A stretch of 64,000 bases of DNA from Holothuria scabra (GCA_037179385.1 CM074194.1:2931001-2995000); one strand, 5' to 3'; positions 12,861 to 26,013 are shown, counted from the stretch's first letter. Notes: generated from the sequence alone by a model not told the origin. Numbers and translations: made by a program.

Positions 12861-12907
12861 TCCTAAGGACAAGAGGACAGAAGCTGCATAACCTTCCAGA
12901 TAAATGA

Positions 12908-14889
12908 GTTTAAGAAGTACTGCATCAATGTCTGTCATAAATGGACCATTTTACAAAACTGGTGTTGCTTTCACACATACAGTATTGTATCATGAATAAA
13001 CATGTGCAATTTACAGGAAGGAGGGACTAATCAGGATATGCATTAAGATGTCGATTCTTCTTTTAATTTAAAATTCCCACGTACATCTTAAAACTGTGAT
13101 ATGCCTTGAGGTGTTTGTTGTGGAATTTGCTCAATTTTGAGGTATAAATGGCTATGTTCAAAACAAAATGTTGACTTATTATCTAGTTAATAATTAGCAA
13201 TTCACTGAAAGAATGTAGCAAACAACAAAAATTTAGACCTGGATGCTTTGAAATTACCATGGGTGGAAAAAGTTTGGAAGCTGGTAAGCTCCTCCCCATG
13301 AAGTCTTGGTACTGTATCTAGAGGGAAATTTTGACAACTGGACCTGCCTTGAGTTTTAAATTTTTGAGGTTTGCTTCAAATCATACTCCTCTGGAAATTA
13401 GGGAGTGGGGTAGGTGTGCTGTTTTATTTAAATTAAATAGATTCACTGCGTATCTTAAAATTTGTAAAAAATATTCCAAATAAGTTTTAAAGACAGTCAA
13501 CTCTCACTCTAGACTATAATTTCTGTATTTGTAGTCTACAGAAATTCCCAGTTGACATAGCTCTTTGATTGACAGCAAGTTCATGAAATGTAGAGTAATA
13601 TAGCTCATATTACTCAGCATGTTCTGTACTGAGAGTGGTCCTATTACACATTGGCTCTTTTATACTCAACTTGAAGCAATTAACTGAGATTGCATTTGGA
13701 TGAGGATGGGTGCCAGACCATTGTGGGAGGGGCTTAGGTATTAAAATTAGAATAGGAGAATTGGGCCAGTCTGAGGTCAGAGTGTTTTCCCTTCAAATGG
13801 GAGAACAAGTTAAATTAGAATTGTGATTGTGATTTGTAGTGGAAGAGGAGGTGTCATCAGGGAAGCAGTAATTTTATATGTTTATATATTTGCTTGTGGA
13901 AATGCTTCAGGGGAGATTTTACCTGGAACCTACCTTGTACCTCATAACTACATATTATCAGGAATAACATTTTCTGCACTTCAACTGTGAGGGATTCAGC
14001 ATTGAAAGAGAGTATTTAAAAGAAGGGTTTAAGGTCACATCAAGTTTTGAAATGTTAGAGGGGTGCTTATTCCAAGCATTTTGGTGAAATTTGCTTTGAA
14101 AACCAGTGTGGTTCTCAGATATGAGCTGGTAAAGTTGTCAAATTTCAACAAAAATTGAACTAGAAGCAAGCACATAAGATATCTTGACAGTCTTTTGTTT
14201 TTCTTTGAATTTTACAACCAACAATCGTATTTTTATCATACTTTGATTGCAAAAGTGGGATTAGAACTTCACCTACTTTGCATTCCCCACAGGGATGATC
14301 TATCCCTATTAACTTCATGATCAACATAACAATCTGAAAAATAAAGGGAAACAAAGCATCCCTTGGTCAATGAGAAGGAGTGATATAACCTTTGCTGCCC
14401 TAACTCACTTTGGAACACAAACCTAGTAACTCCATTTGCTAATATCCCACAAAAGACCTGTCTTACTTTTGTCACAGTTTATGTACCTTATTGTGTAGAT
14501 TTAGTTTCTAGCTAGTTTCTAGCTCATGTACATGATGAAAATTAAATTTTGCTTAAACTTCCCTTTTACATTGAAAAGCAAGTTTGTATAAAATTTTGTG
14601 CTGCATCCCACCTTCCTGTACACACCCACCCTAGCCTTGGAAATCTGATAATGACACCTACAGCATACTGTAGTACAGAGCTCTACGCTCAGTCTTACAA
14701 AAACACACCCCTCCCACATGTTACCATGGAGACAATTACTCCTTGTTTGTGCTTCCGTTAAACTGTCCATATTAAATGGAATCATGAGCAAGAGAGAGAG
14801 TAGAATGGTATCAGATCTGAAACTGCCCAGAATATCAATATAAGTAGTAGGTATAGCCTACTTGGTTTCATGTTTTGCAAAATTGCCTG
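12908..14889. other. AT-rich DNA, one short shared repeat segment
   Basis: Most of this stretch shows nothing recognisable. About 13990-14130 carries AAAAGAAGGGTTTAAGGTCA followed by TTAGAGG-GT-CTTATTC. It is an inverted copy of a segment at about 33740-33870. The rest has only short frames without conserved domains. Confidence 0.5.
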
Positions 14890-14994
14890 TAATAATAATG
14901 ATAATAATACATTGAACTTATATAGCGCCAAACAGAACAAAAGTGTAGCTGCTCTAGGCGCTTGACAAAAATAAAATCAAACAACAAATTCTTT

Positions 14995-16045
14995 TCAATC
15001 AAAGAAGCAAGCAAACAAATGAGTCTTGAGATTACGCTTATATGTAGAAAAATTAGTACATAACCGAATATGGTCGGGTAACTGGTTCCACAAGTAGGGA
15101 GCAGCATATGCAAAACATCTGTAACCATATGATTTCAATTGTGGATTAGGAAGAGCTAGGAAAGCCTTCTGAGAGGAACGAAGAACACGAGCAGGAGTAT
15201 AAGGAGACAGAAGCTGAGAGATATAAACAGGCTGCCTTAAATGCTGAGCACGAAAAGTAAGCAGCATTATTTTAAATTTGATTCTCTCTCTAATAGGAAG
15301 CCAGTGAAGTTCCTTTAAAAGTGGGGTTGTGTGACACCGTCTTCTTTTCCTTTTGACAATACGTGCTGCGGAGTTTTGAATGTTTTGAAGTTTCTTTATG
15401 GAAACATCAGGCAGACCATAAAGCAGAGAATTGTGAAAGTCGATCCTGGAAGTAACAAATGCATGAACTAAAATTTCACAAGTTTTATCATCAAGGTACT
15501 TTCGCAGAAGGCTAATGTTTCTCAACTGCCAATTGGCAGATCCACAGAAGGTATTAACATGTTTTTCCAAATTCAGGTTTTGATCAAAGTACATGCCCAA
15601 GTTTTTTACAATTTTTGAAGCAAAGATAAGGTCATCACCAACTGCAAAAGGAGGAAAATCAGGGATTTCAACCCAAAATTTTGAACAAAAGACAATACAC
15701 TCAGTCTTATCACAATTAAGTTTCAACTGGTGAATTGTGACCCATTTGTTCACATCCTGTAGACAAGCCTCCATTGCCTGAAAGGCAGCTTGAATACTGT
15801 TTTTGTCAAATGAAATACAGTATATAATTGATTATCATCAGCACAGTGGTGAAAATTAATACCATGATGACGTATGACATCACTTAGCCCAGCCAAATAC
15901 ATTGAAAACAGAACAGGACCAAGAACTGAGCCCTGTGGCACTCCAGTATCTAAAGACTTTGCGGAGGAAAAAACATTACCAATTTTTACTTGCTGCTGCC
16001 TGCCTGTGAGATAAGATTTGAACCAGTCCTGAACAGTACTGACAT
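14995..16045 (-). pseudogene. LINE RT palm fragment and C-terminal domain, frameshifted
   Basis: Downstream of the deletion junction, one frame (about 16039-15806) reads VQDWFKSYLTGRQQQ, then VPQGSVLGPVLFSMYLAG and RT motif C as HHCADDNQLY. In the usual YADD box the tyrosine is cysteine here. At a run of five T/A near 15800-15805 the frame shifts by one base, and the rest continues as a 259-codon frame (15774-14995). That part holds KLNCDKTE, a conserved ELHWLPIRERIKFKI block and the terminal YLWNQLPDHIR typical of CR1/L2-group C-termini. It ends with its own stop, 105 bp before the element's 3' tail. Motifs before the palm box, including the first catalytic aspartate, are absent. Confidence 0.8.
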
Positions 16046-17620
16046 AGAGAGATTAACAATTTTTGTGATAATTGGAACTAGCTCAGGTACACAAGCCTTG
16101 ACCAGCCATGTTGGTAATGGATCTAACTTACAAGATTTTGATGGACAGTTCTTGATAATCTTAGAGATGTCATCATTAGAGATCATAGAAAATGAATCCA
16201 TTGTAGCACCAAAAGATAGTGTTGAATAATTAGATAAAGATAAGTTTAGGCATTGAGCTTCAAGTACATTACAGATATCAACTATTTTTTGATGAAAATA
16301 ATAAGAGAATCTCTCAGAAAGTTCAATGTCACAAGAGTGATCAGGCAGAATTGATGGTGTGCTCCTTCCAGAAATGTAGTCAACTGTTTGGAAAAATTCT
16401 TTTGGGGTAGCAGCATTCTCAATTTTGTTAGCATAATAGTTCTTTCTTGCCAAACTTATCATATTACGGACAACCTTGCATTGTTCAATAAATAAATCCC
16501 TATGCACAGTCAAACCACTTTTGAGCCAACGACGTTCACGTTGCCTTCTAACTCTTTTGGCACACACAATGTCATGACCAAACCGTGGCTCACACTTTTG
16601 CCGGGGCCTCAGAATCTTTTCAGTAACAGGAGCATGTTTGTGGAGCAACGATTCAGTTGAGTTGTATAATTGTAGGAGATTCGGAAGGGAGGATGAAAGC
16701 TGAGTTGAATCGCAAACAGGACTATCACGAAGGTCTTGCCTAAAGTCGTCCTTGTTAATATCACAAGTCCTTCTATATGCAAAGCGATGGTGTTTAGAAA
16801 CTGCTTGAAGGCTATTCAAAACAACACAGGAGACTAGCAGATGATCAGAGACGCATGGCTCAGAAATGAATGTGTCATTAACAACATTTTCAGAACAACG
16901 AGAAATAACCAGGTCCAAAATGTGACCACCTCTATGTGTGGATGAATGAACATGCTGACATAGATTTCCAGAGTGAAGAAGGGAGGTAAACTTTTTGACA
17001 TGTGCAGCTTCAGAACAATCAATTTGAAGATTAAAATCGCCAACTATCACAAGATTTCCACGTGCAGTGTTCAAAAGCTGGATGTAATCAGCAAACTCAT
17101 CCAGAAACAGACTAACGGACAAAGAAGGTGGACGATAAAGAACAACTACTTGCAAGTTAGCATGTTTACTAAAAACTTCAAGGCATTCAAAAGAAGAATA
17201 TGATGGAGATGTTGAGATCTTCACAAAATTCAAATAATTTTTAAAAAGGAAGCCAACACCGCCACCTCTTGAGGCTCGAGGGACATGAATAAATTGGAAG
17301 TTACATGGTGTTAACTCAGATAACAGAACGCCATCACCATTCTGTTGCAACCATGTTTCTGTTATAGCAAACATATCTAATTGGTGATTATGAACTATGT
17401 CAACCACTGCAGAGGTCTTTTGGTGGACCGAACGCACATTTAGAAGTGATAACTTTAGTTCCTTCTTTGGAGATGAGTCCGGAGTAATTTGAATCAAGTT
17501 TGATCTATTAACTGAGTTTGGAGTAGAAAATACCTTTTGCTTTCTTATATTTGATGTATGAACCGGGATTGAACGATAACTTAGTAAGTTCGAGCATTCA
17601 GGGGGAGATTCTCCATCCAA
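15986..17620 (-). CDS. LINE ORF2, endonuclease domain and start of RT, ends at a deletion
   Basis: A 544-codon frame from ATG at 17620. The endonuclease (EEP superfamily) spans roughly residues 57-265 and shows the expected series: N61 in LLNVRSV, E88 in ITETWL, RGGGVGF at 118-124, YRPP at 162-165, GDFN at 194-197 and the catalytic SDH at 258-260. All key residues look intact. In a live element this enzyme nicks the target DNA to prime reverse transcription. Residues about 280-480 form the linker, with basic stretches such as RVRRQRERR. From about 500 the RT N-terminus begins (KSCKLDPLPTWLVKACVPEL). Near residue 526 (genomic about 16045) the frame jumps to sequence that belongs much later in RT and stops after 18 more codons. 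RT catalytic motif A is therefore missing. Confidence 0.85.
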   Translation of the reverse strand: MDGESPPECSNLLSYRSIPVHTSNIRKQKVFSTPNSVNRSNLIQITPDSSPKKELKLSLLNVRSVHQKTSAVVDIVHNHQLDMFAITETWLQQNGDGVLLSELTPCNFQFIHVPRASRGGGVGFLFKNYLNFVKISTSPSYSSFECLEVFSKHANLQVVVLYRPPSLSVSLFLDEFADYIQLLNTARGNLVIVGDFNLQIDCSEAAHVKKFTSLLHSGNLCQHVHSSTHRGGHILDLVISRCSENVVNDTFISEPCVSDHLLVSCVVLNSLQAVSKHHRFAYRRTCDINKDDFRQDLRDSPVCDSTQLSSSLPNLLQLYNSTESLLHKHAPVTEKILRPRQKCEPRFGHDIVCAKRVRRQRERRWLKSGLTVHRDLFIEQCKVVRNMISLARKNYYANKIENAATPKEFFQTVDYISGRSTPSILPDHSCDIELSERFSYYFHQKIVDICNVLEAQCLNLSLSNYSTLSFGATMDSFSMISNDDISKIIKNCPSKSCKLDPLPTWLVKACVPELVPIITKIVNLSMSVLFRTGSNLISQAGSSK

Positions 17621-17640
17621 AAATTTTCATTTTGAAACTC

Positions 17641-19787
17641 TGATAAAGGTCTAGAGCATAGGTAAGATATGAAGTTCAAGGCCAGTTACTTAGTCCCCCA
17701 TTTACTGAGATGAATACCCACTGTGCCCACTGGTGTTCTTAGGATTTCTCTCAAGGAGCTGAGCCATGAAGCAAGTTGTGTGATCAGAATGACTGGTTGG
17801 TAACTAGGTTATTTAGTTAGATTTGTCCCTCCCTTTAAGTTACCTTTTGCAACAGGCAGGAAATACCATGGTCCTATAATCAACACCCCTAGCCAACAGG
17901 AAGACAACCATGGAGGGTTATGGTCAGTTATATGGCACCAACAACAACCCGCCAGTCATGGGATGAGTAATAACATCTGTCAATTTTGTGCATTTTACAG
18001 GGTGGGAGCACTATTCACTGTTCACTTTTTGCCTTTTTACATTACAAGCAGACTGCTACAGTATGTAGTGTTTGTTACTTACAGTCCTACAATGGACTTA
18101 CATATTTTCAATTTGTAAAGATGGTCTGCTGCCCTCACATTATGAATTCTACAAAGATACCTTCTTTTGGCCCTCAAACAGCTGACAATAAGTCTGGTTG
18201 TCTGTAACTTTATATCTAGCAAAATTGTCAGTACCCTTTCTGAAACCGGTTTCATCACTTTATTAGTTGAACAGAAGAAAGACTGACAACTTTCCCTTTA
18301 AATCATTCACTTTATTGGAATTATTGCTTTTGATATGAAAATTATGTAAATGTTGATCTTTGTCATAGATCATATGAATTTGGACAATGCATCTCAAGAG
18401 CGTCTGAATAAAAAAAGATGTATAACATTAATGTCGTTATGATGCATCTTTCGTTTGAAGCTAGGGGCCCCAAACCATGCAAAAATTCAATACAACATGC
18501 TTTCCACCCACGCATTTATGAACAAATCTTTTTTTCCCTTTAAAGTGATCTGATACTTCATGCAATGGAGTTTTCAAACTGTAAGGTTTGATCATAATTA
18601 ACATATATTTCAGCTTAAGTCATGATTAACCTTTCAGTGCAGCTTGGTTTCAAATTATGTAAGATCAATAAGGTTCTCAAAAATTTTAAAAAAGAGACAT
18701 GTCTTTTAAAGGTTTGCATTTTTAGTATTGATGCTTTCTGGTTTGGGATTCTTGCAAAAAGATTGCTTGAAGGTTTATTACTGTAAGTTTATTATGTGAA
18801 TTTTGCGTCCAACCTAAATTGAAACAACTTTTGTTTGGAAAAACTTCACATGGCTAGGAAGATGTAGTTTCGACACTGCTATTAAAAAGGTGGTCAGTAG
18901 GACAGTTTGAAGCAAATATTTACTGCTCTTTCATGTTTAGTTGAAAGATACAGCGATTAGCGACAGTTTACAACATGCAGCCAGTAAATTTCAAGTCTAT
19001 TTAGTTTGCTGTTTGTACATGAAGCATCAATTATAGAGATGTGGTTAGATAGAACATACTGGTATAATACTTTAAGACACATTTGGTCCATTTCAGTCAT
19101 TCAATAGTGACATTTATGTGCCATATTTATGTGTTTGTTCCAGTAGAAGTACTCCTCATGGTGGAACAGTATCAGTGGGATGTGAAGCCTCTCTAGGACA
19201 GTGATTAAATGTTCTCAGTATTGAGGAGACATTTTCTCAATTCCCCCCTCCCCAAAATCACAGTATGAAAAATCAGTACCAAAGGGTGATTTTTCAAATA
19301 TCAGTAGATACATCCTCCTGTCCCCCCCCCCTTAAATTTCTGTCCATGCGCAAATTTTGCCGTAGCCTCCCACAACTGAAATATTTTACAGACTAGTACT
19401 AGGTGAAGACATGTATGCCAAGAAAAAAACTCTTTAAATTTTGTTTTCAGCCCCTCAAAATTGTACCCCCTTAGCACCCCTTCCATTATGACTTTGAATA
19501 TGTAATACTTAATGTTGTGAAATAGTGTTAAAGTTATCTTCTTGTAAAAGAAATGTGTTTCATCTGAGGTGCATGTTTTGAAAAACTTATGTACTATTCA
19601 TGTATTTGATGTCATAGAACAGGGGCCAAATCCTTTTGTAGTGGCAAGTACATATTATTGCAACCAATACAAAGAAATCCAGAAGGCTTATTTTGCTACA
19701 AAGGGCATGCATGTCCATATATGTGCAAAATCAGATACACATAGTGCAACCTCTATTGTTTGTCTTCAAAATGATGTCAAGTGACAT
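17641..19787. other. AT-rich DNA, nothing recognised
   Basis: No conserved ORF and no paired termini. A few C-runs (about 19240-19330) interrupt otherwise AT-rich sequence. Confidence 0.55.
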
Positions 19788-20025
19788 TTAAGGGCGAAAG
19801 CAGTTACCCCAACCTCAAGTATTGTAGCTACACTGTCCTGTTTAATGATTGGCTCTTTACAGTCATGTGACAGTATTTTGTTCTCCTCAAATGTAAAATT
19901 TACTAGGCGTTGTTTCTTAGTTTACCTTGAATATGTCCTAAATTATCATAAAGATACTTGACATAAGAATTAAGTAAATTGTGAAATGAAGCTTCTGCTT
20001 GAAACTAAGTTTGGTCTCTTTTAGC
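19788..20025. mobile_element. TTAA-type MITE family A, copy 1 (right end decayed)
   Basis: Starts TTAAGGGCGAAAGCAGTTAC and shares the internal block ATGATTGGCT-(…)-AGTCATGTGA-A and CTCCTCAAATGTAAAATTTA with the copies at 28688, 48969 and 52214. The right end (AAACTAAGTTTGG-CTCTTTTAGCAACTC) is recognisable but diverged. About 240 bp, no ORF. Confidence 0.65.
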
Positions 20026-20088
20026 AACTCTTATTCCTTCTAATGTTGAGTACTCAACTGGTAGGTTGTAACCCACATGGGTTTATGT

Positions 20089-20394
20089 GATGCCAGTTGT
20101 TCATCACCCCATACAGTTTCAATTGCCCCATCCTAGCTACTTACTTCCAGCCTCTACCACAACCATCTAAAAATCATCTTCATACTGACACTGTAATCCC
20201 AGTTTTTTGCTTCAGGGTGAGTACACAAGGCCCTTATGTGTAATCAGAACACGCTCAGTATGGTAGGAACCTGCTGTATAAATGTAACCAAAAGTACCCT
20301 GCCTTTTTCTAATTTGATGAGAATCAAATGTCTGTTCTGATTGAGAATTTCTGCAGACTGCTAAAATTGTAGTTTTGGGTGACAGATGACTGCC
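20089..20394. mobile_element. TTAA-type MITE family B, copy 1 (decayed ends)
   Basis: Begins near GCCAGTTGTTCATCACCCC and ends near GGGTGACAGATGACTGCC, inverted relatives of each other. The interior shares CTACTTACTTC-AGCC, CTAAAAATCATCTT and GTGTAATCA-ACAC-CTCAG blocks with copies at 31755, 56901 and 62487. The flanking TTAA seen in better copies is not preserved here. Confidence 0.65.
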
Positions 20395-22256
20395 CCATTC
20401 CTTAGGTTCAGGCCCATTCCTTTACTTAAAAAATGGTCCACTTATTATTTTCCCTATTGACTTATACACTATATTAGGTTACTTCTATCGCCCCCCCCTC
20501 TTTGCAGAAGTTTTCAACTGGGACATACTGCCCCTCTGTTTGAAGCTCACAATTTGGGCTTTTATGGTACTTTCAAATTTCCATGTCATGGCCATTGAAA
20601 GTTTGAGCTAGAGAGCCTTGAATCATAGGTATATTTCCGGCCATAATACCCTGTAGCTATGTAGAGACAGCATTTCACAAAGCAGATTGAGTTATACAAT
20701 CAAAACATGGCACTCCGATTGGTCAAATCAGGGAGTTTCTAGAGAAGGAGAAGCAATGTTCTACAATGTCCATGTCGTATTCCTGCATTTTTCAGCCCAA
20801 TTCTTATCTCAATGCATCGGTCAACAAGGATTAGTGAAGCATTATCAAAATTCAAATGCAGAGACTCATTACTTACACACTATTCGTTAACATTTTGTTG
20901 CCAGCCATCATGCAGCATTGTGAAATTTATGTGACTCCACGCTATTCGAGACATGATGTATCATTTCACTGGAAGACAGCAACAATTTTCCTAGAAGTTA
21001 TTTTTAAAAATTTGTTTCTTAATGATGACAAAATTGTTTAAATCAAAGGGAAATGTATAGACTTAAACAATGTTTTCATCCAATGAAGAATGTGGTGCAA
21101 TTAAGGCATATAATTTAAATGTTTGTTTCCAGTTGCTCCATAGCAATTCTTGTAATAAGCCTTGCCACTGGTGGAAACAAACCTCCAAATCAAAGGATAT
21201 ACAGACAATGCCTGTGTTTGGGGATTACTTGGAAAAAAATGTATGAGATCATTATCAAAATGGCATAGTCACAAAGGATTTAATAATAGAAACAAAGGAA
21301 CCTGTGGATGAAATAGTGGCTCCCCAAAAGTTATAATCTGTTTCAAGTGCACACAATCTGAAAACATTTGTTCATTTTAAATCCTTCCCTAGTAACTCCC
21401 TGGGCAAATTGCCCTGAACCTTGAAAAGTTTGTATTTCACCTCATCGTCAACAAAATCCAAATGACAAAATGATCATTTAGTAACACAGTCAGGAACAAC
21501 ATCCCATAAAATTGTTAAGGCACTTCATCTGTCAGTAAAAGTTTTTTCTTGTACAAATCTTGGAGTTAGTGGTCCACTACCATAGGTGAGTCTTACATCT
21601 AATGTAACTCTCATATTCCTAAAAACTGATGTCATCACAGTCTGATGTTGTCATTGGTAACCGTACAGATCAGACTGTCTAGTCTTGCATCTGTGTGGGA
21701 TTTTTTTTACCAAATAAAGAATTGCATCATTCCCATTTGACAGTAACGAATATGGAATTAATTTTTTTTCTCACTTTAAAGACTTGTTCAATATATGTTG
21801 ATTTAAGTAAATAAACAGCTAAAAATGGCAAAAAGTAAAATATTTCTGGTCAAACTCTGCTTGCCCCTCAATCTTAGCAATGTTAGATGTACCTGATCTA
21901 TTTTTTTCATTGTCTGCTCTTTGTCTTTATTTTTTTCCTCTCCTCATCGGTGGAAATTTGTAAGTAAAGAAGTACCTCATAACATGAAACTTTTAAAGTC
22001 TACCAATATGAGTTAAACTTGAGAACTAAAATACACTTCACATTGCAGGCTTTTCTGAGATGGCTGAGATGTGAAATTGGTAATGTTTGAGAATATTAGC
22101 CTTCAAAAAGACAAATTAGGGATGGATAAAACAAAGAGATAGCACAAAATAGACTCTTTTGCAAGTTAATGATGGGAATTATGCAAGGAAGTAGAATTTT
22201 TGTGTCCATTCATATCACTTTTTCACCTTCAATTCCTGTTCTAAGCAATCTGTTAG
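20395..22256. other. AT-rich DNA, nothing recognised
   Basis: Only short frames without conserved domains and no repeat I could pair with other parts of the window. Confidence 0.6.
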
Positions 22257-23130
<874 letters not shown>

Positions 23131-24010
23131 GATGATCCCTATTGATTTTCGTGGAGATCAAAGGTCATTTGGGGTCATGAGAGTCAAAAGGTCAAAACCT
23201 AGTGAACAAGGTATCTCAAGAAAAATCTAGGTGACTAAGCTCATTTTTGGTGTGTGGGTTGGCGGTATTCAGATGGTGATCACAGTTGATTTTTGTGAAG
23301 GTTAAAGGTCAATCTACTTCGCTCCTACTTACCTCAGCTGTTTCACAAATGGACTGTCCCATTTACCAAGGAATACTCACTGGCAGTGTCTTCTGTAGGT
23401 GGTGCAATGCCCTAATAGGAACCATCCCTGAACACACCCTTGTTTCGTTGCCAGTGGAATGCTCAAGACATATTTTTCCAGCTCTCTTGTTTTTTCCTTA
23501 TTTTTGGGATCTCTTTTTGTAGTTTTTTGCTGTTTTGGAGGTGTTTCCTCGCCTCTACCTTTTTCTCGGTCTTTGGGGTTTGCAGGGTCAAAGTCTGACA
23601 AACTTGCTTGCATAGTATTACTGTACAAGAAAGGTAACTTGTAGGGTCCTCATAGTTGACATGTAGATGATGCATGGTGAAAAAATTATCCCTATTTTTG
23701 GTGGAGGTCAAATGTCACTTTGGTTCACAAGGGGTCAAAGTCTCAATATCATATGTACACAAATTTTCCATGGTTGGAGTCTTGGATACTGTAAAATTTC
23801 ACACATTAGTATGTGGATGTGATATCATGAGCAGAACCCTAGTTCTTGTAGGAAGTTTCGATGCCTTGCATGTATACTTTGTGGGTACATTATGGAGCAC
23901 TGTCAATTTGAAAAACATTATGAAGCACTGTCAATTTGAAAAAAAAAAAAAGATAGGCTCAAATTTCAGCGGCAAGGAATCACTAAGCCTTTTGGCTTTC
24001 TGGTGGACAT
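23131..24010 (+). repeat. GGTCA-repeat composite element, copy 1
   Basis: Begins with a unit carrying AGATCAAAGGTCA (23155-23167), TTTGGGGTCA and GGTATCTCAAGAA. A second, diverged unit follows at about 23296, then an unrelated 250-bp stretch (about 23330-23585), then a segment running to GCGGCAAGGAATCACTAAGC (to about 24005). That last part matches 25658-25930 block for block: AGGGTCCT, ATGTAGATG, GGTGGAGGTCAAATGTCA, GATGCCTTGCATGT, ACTTTGTGGG-ACATTATGGAGC. Copy 1 keeps about 110 bp that copy 2 lacks. Confidence 0.65.
23377..23628 (-). other. Lys/Glu-rich open frame inside the composite repeat, probably not a gene
   Basis: An 83-codon minus frame reads ANPKDREKGRGEETPPKQQK, continues with basic stretches and ends CTTYRRHCQ. 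It coincides with the extra stretch that the sister copy at 25.6 kb lacks. It could be a fragment of a transposon tail or chance. There is no domain I recognise, no homologous frame in the window and no splice evidence. Recorded only because the composition differs from its surroundings. Confidence 0.15.
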
Positions 24011-25249
24011 TTGTTCACTGAAGCAAAAAAGGAGTGGACAGAGTTCTTATTGGCAGCAAAATTTGACATGCAAGTTTTTGGGGTAGGTTCAGATGGTACA
24101 TAGGAAACAGTGTAGTAATTTCCTGCAGACAAGTATTTACTTTCATGCATGACTTGTAAATTGAAAGAGGGAATGCTGAAATTGCACACCTTAGTGGTGA
24201 TTAGCATTCTACAGTGAACTTAAGAGTTTTTTTTTCTAAGGTTCATTACTTATACATAAACTACCTAGGAATATGCATGCATTTTATAGCATGAGGATCA
24301 TATGGCAATTTTTTTTTATATTACCTATAAGTTTGAGAGAGGAGCTGATACAATGAAAGAAGAGGTGGGCCACATGACGCTGGCCCAAACTTTTAACAAC
24401 CTACTGTATTAACCTTTGCATAGCGTGGACAGTGCACGTTGTCATGATCTGAAGTAACAAAACTCTATTTGTTGAGGAGCAGTATACCCTAAACAGATGA
24501 AATTAAAGACACCCCACCCACTATGGGTCATTGAAATAGAGTATTTAATACAGAGTTAAGTTTCATTTTACGATACAGGTTCTTCAAGTATTTCACCAAA
24601 TTGCCTCCTTTGAACTGTGAACAATGTTTACAAAAACTGTGTCACATGCTTTCTCAGACAGTTAAATTTTTGAAAACTTTTCTTGAGGAAAAAAATGTCA
24701 CCCTTCTGCAGCCACTTACACAATATGCAAAATCTTCAGCTGAGTGTCTGTCTGTGATATGCACATATATGTTCAGTGTAAACACCACATGACTTCTCAA
24801 TGTACTACTGTAGTTTTGTAGCAAAAAATATCCCAGTTTCTTGTACATTTCTTTTTAAGTTCCTTTAGATTTCTGCCTCATACCACAAAATTATTGTGTA
24901 TACAACCCAAATTTAAAATCACCCAAACAATGGATAGCCTTGGCAAGTGCATATAACATGCACTTCAGGAAGTTGCAATTATGACACAAAGTGAAAGAGA
25001 AATCCTTTTATAATTTGCATCAGGTTTAAAAAAATTTCTTTTTCAGAATTCAGGACTCTGAATTATTAAAATTGTTAAGATTAAGATTCCTTCATAAGGA
25101 GAATTGTCCATTCTTGATTTCATTTTTGATGCAAGTTCAGAATTAAGGAATTTCTTTTTGATTCCTTGCCAAAGGTCAAATGGTTAATTTCTTAGAAATT
25201 GCTTGTAAACACAGTGTCTCCAGAAAGGTAAGAGTGACTTTTCTCATAT
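24011..25249. other. AT-rich DNA, nothing recognised
   Basis: No conserved frame and no paired termini noticed. Confidence 0.55.
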
Positions 25250-25657
25250 TTGTTGTGTGAGTTGGTCATATTGTGTAGATGATCCCTATTGTTTTTGATG
25301 GAGGTCAAAAGTCATTTGAGGTCACGAGAAATCAAAAGCTCAAAACCTTGTAAACACGGTATCTCGAGAACGTTACATGTGACTATGTTAATATTTGGTT
25401 TGTGGATTGGCCGTATCGAGTAGATGATCCCTGTTGTTTTTTTGGTGGAGGTCAAAGATCATTTGGGGTCACGAGAGGTCAAAAGGTCAAAACTTTGTAA
25501 ACACGATATCTCAAGAATGGCACATGTGACTGTGCTTGTGTGTGGTGTGTAGGTTGATTGTATTGAGAAGATGATCCCATTCGATTTTCCCAAAGGTCAA
25601 AGTTCATTTGAAGTCAGCATGCTCAAAGCCTGACAAGCCTTCCTGCACAGTCTTTCA
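25250..25657 (+). repeat. 146-bp GGTCA-array units, first block
   Basis: Three units start about 25301, 25447 and 25593 (spacing about 146 bp). Each follows the order GATGATCCC-TT, GGAGGTCAAA, TCATTTG-GGTCAC, GGTCAAAA, TTGTAAACACG-TATCTC. Half-sites include AGGTCAAAAGTCA (25302-25314) and AGGTCAAAGATCA (25449-25461), the latter one mismatch from a perfect DR1. Confidence 0.85.
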
Positions 25658-25930
25658 AGAAATGTCTATCGCAGGGTCCTGTAACTTGTCATGTAGATGG
25701 CACATAGTGAATAAATGGTCCCAGAAGTTTTTGGTGGAGGTCAAATGTCATTTGGGTTCACATTGAGCCAGGGGGATCTCAATGTAGGAAGACTGGATGC
25801 CTTGCATGTGTACTTTGTGGGCACATTATGGAGCCCTGTTAATTGAAAAACATTGCAAAGCAATTTCAATGTGAAAAAAGGCCTTACATTTAAGCGGCAA
25901 GGAATCACTAAGCCTTTTGTGTTTCTGGTT
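25658..25930 (+). repeat. Composite-element 3' segment, copy 2
   Basis: Matches 23626-24005 in order, ending with the same GCGGCAAGGAATCACTAAGC block. This shared terminus after a run of GGTCA units suggests that both copies are the same kind of mobile or duplicated unit. Confidence 0.65.
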
Positions 25931-26013
25931 GAAGTAAACTAACTAGAAAAAGGAAATTTAGTATAGGATTTTTGGTTTCGATGGTAAGAGAAACCAATGC
26001 CATCATGATGGCA

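Larger units (their letters stand above)
14890..17640 (-). mobile_element. CR1/L2-group non-LTR retrotransposon, 5' end unclear, disabled
   Basis: Read on the minus strand, the element runs from about 17640 to a 3' end formed by GGCGCTATATAAGTTCAATG and an ATTATTATCATTATTATTA tail (14891-14909). It encodes an apurinic-like endonuclease (15986-17620), the second half of a reverse transcriptase (about 15750-16045) and a C-terminal domain (14995-15800). The upstream ORF1 and 5' UTR are not seen, so the copy is probably 5'-truncated, as most LINE copies are. An internal deletion and a one-base frameshift disable it. The endonuclease-RT order, the C-terminal LWNQLP motif and the ATT-rich tail place it in the Jockey/CR1/L2 assemblage. 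I cannot choose the exact clade by eye. Confidence 0.85.

Noticed and set aside
15990..17203. Plus-strand frames opposite the LINE (for example 15990-16229)
   Set aside because: Shadow frames of the minus-strand endonuclease/RT coding sequence.
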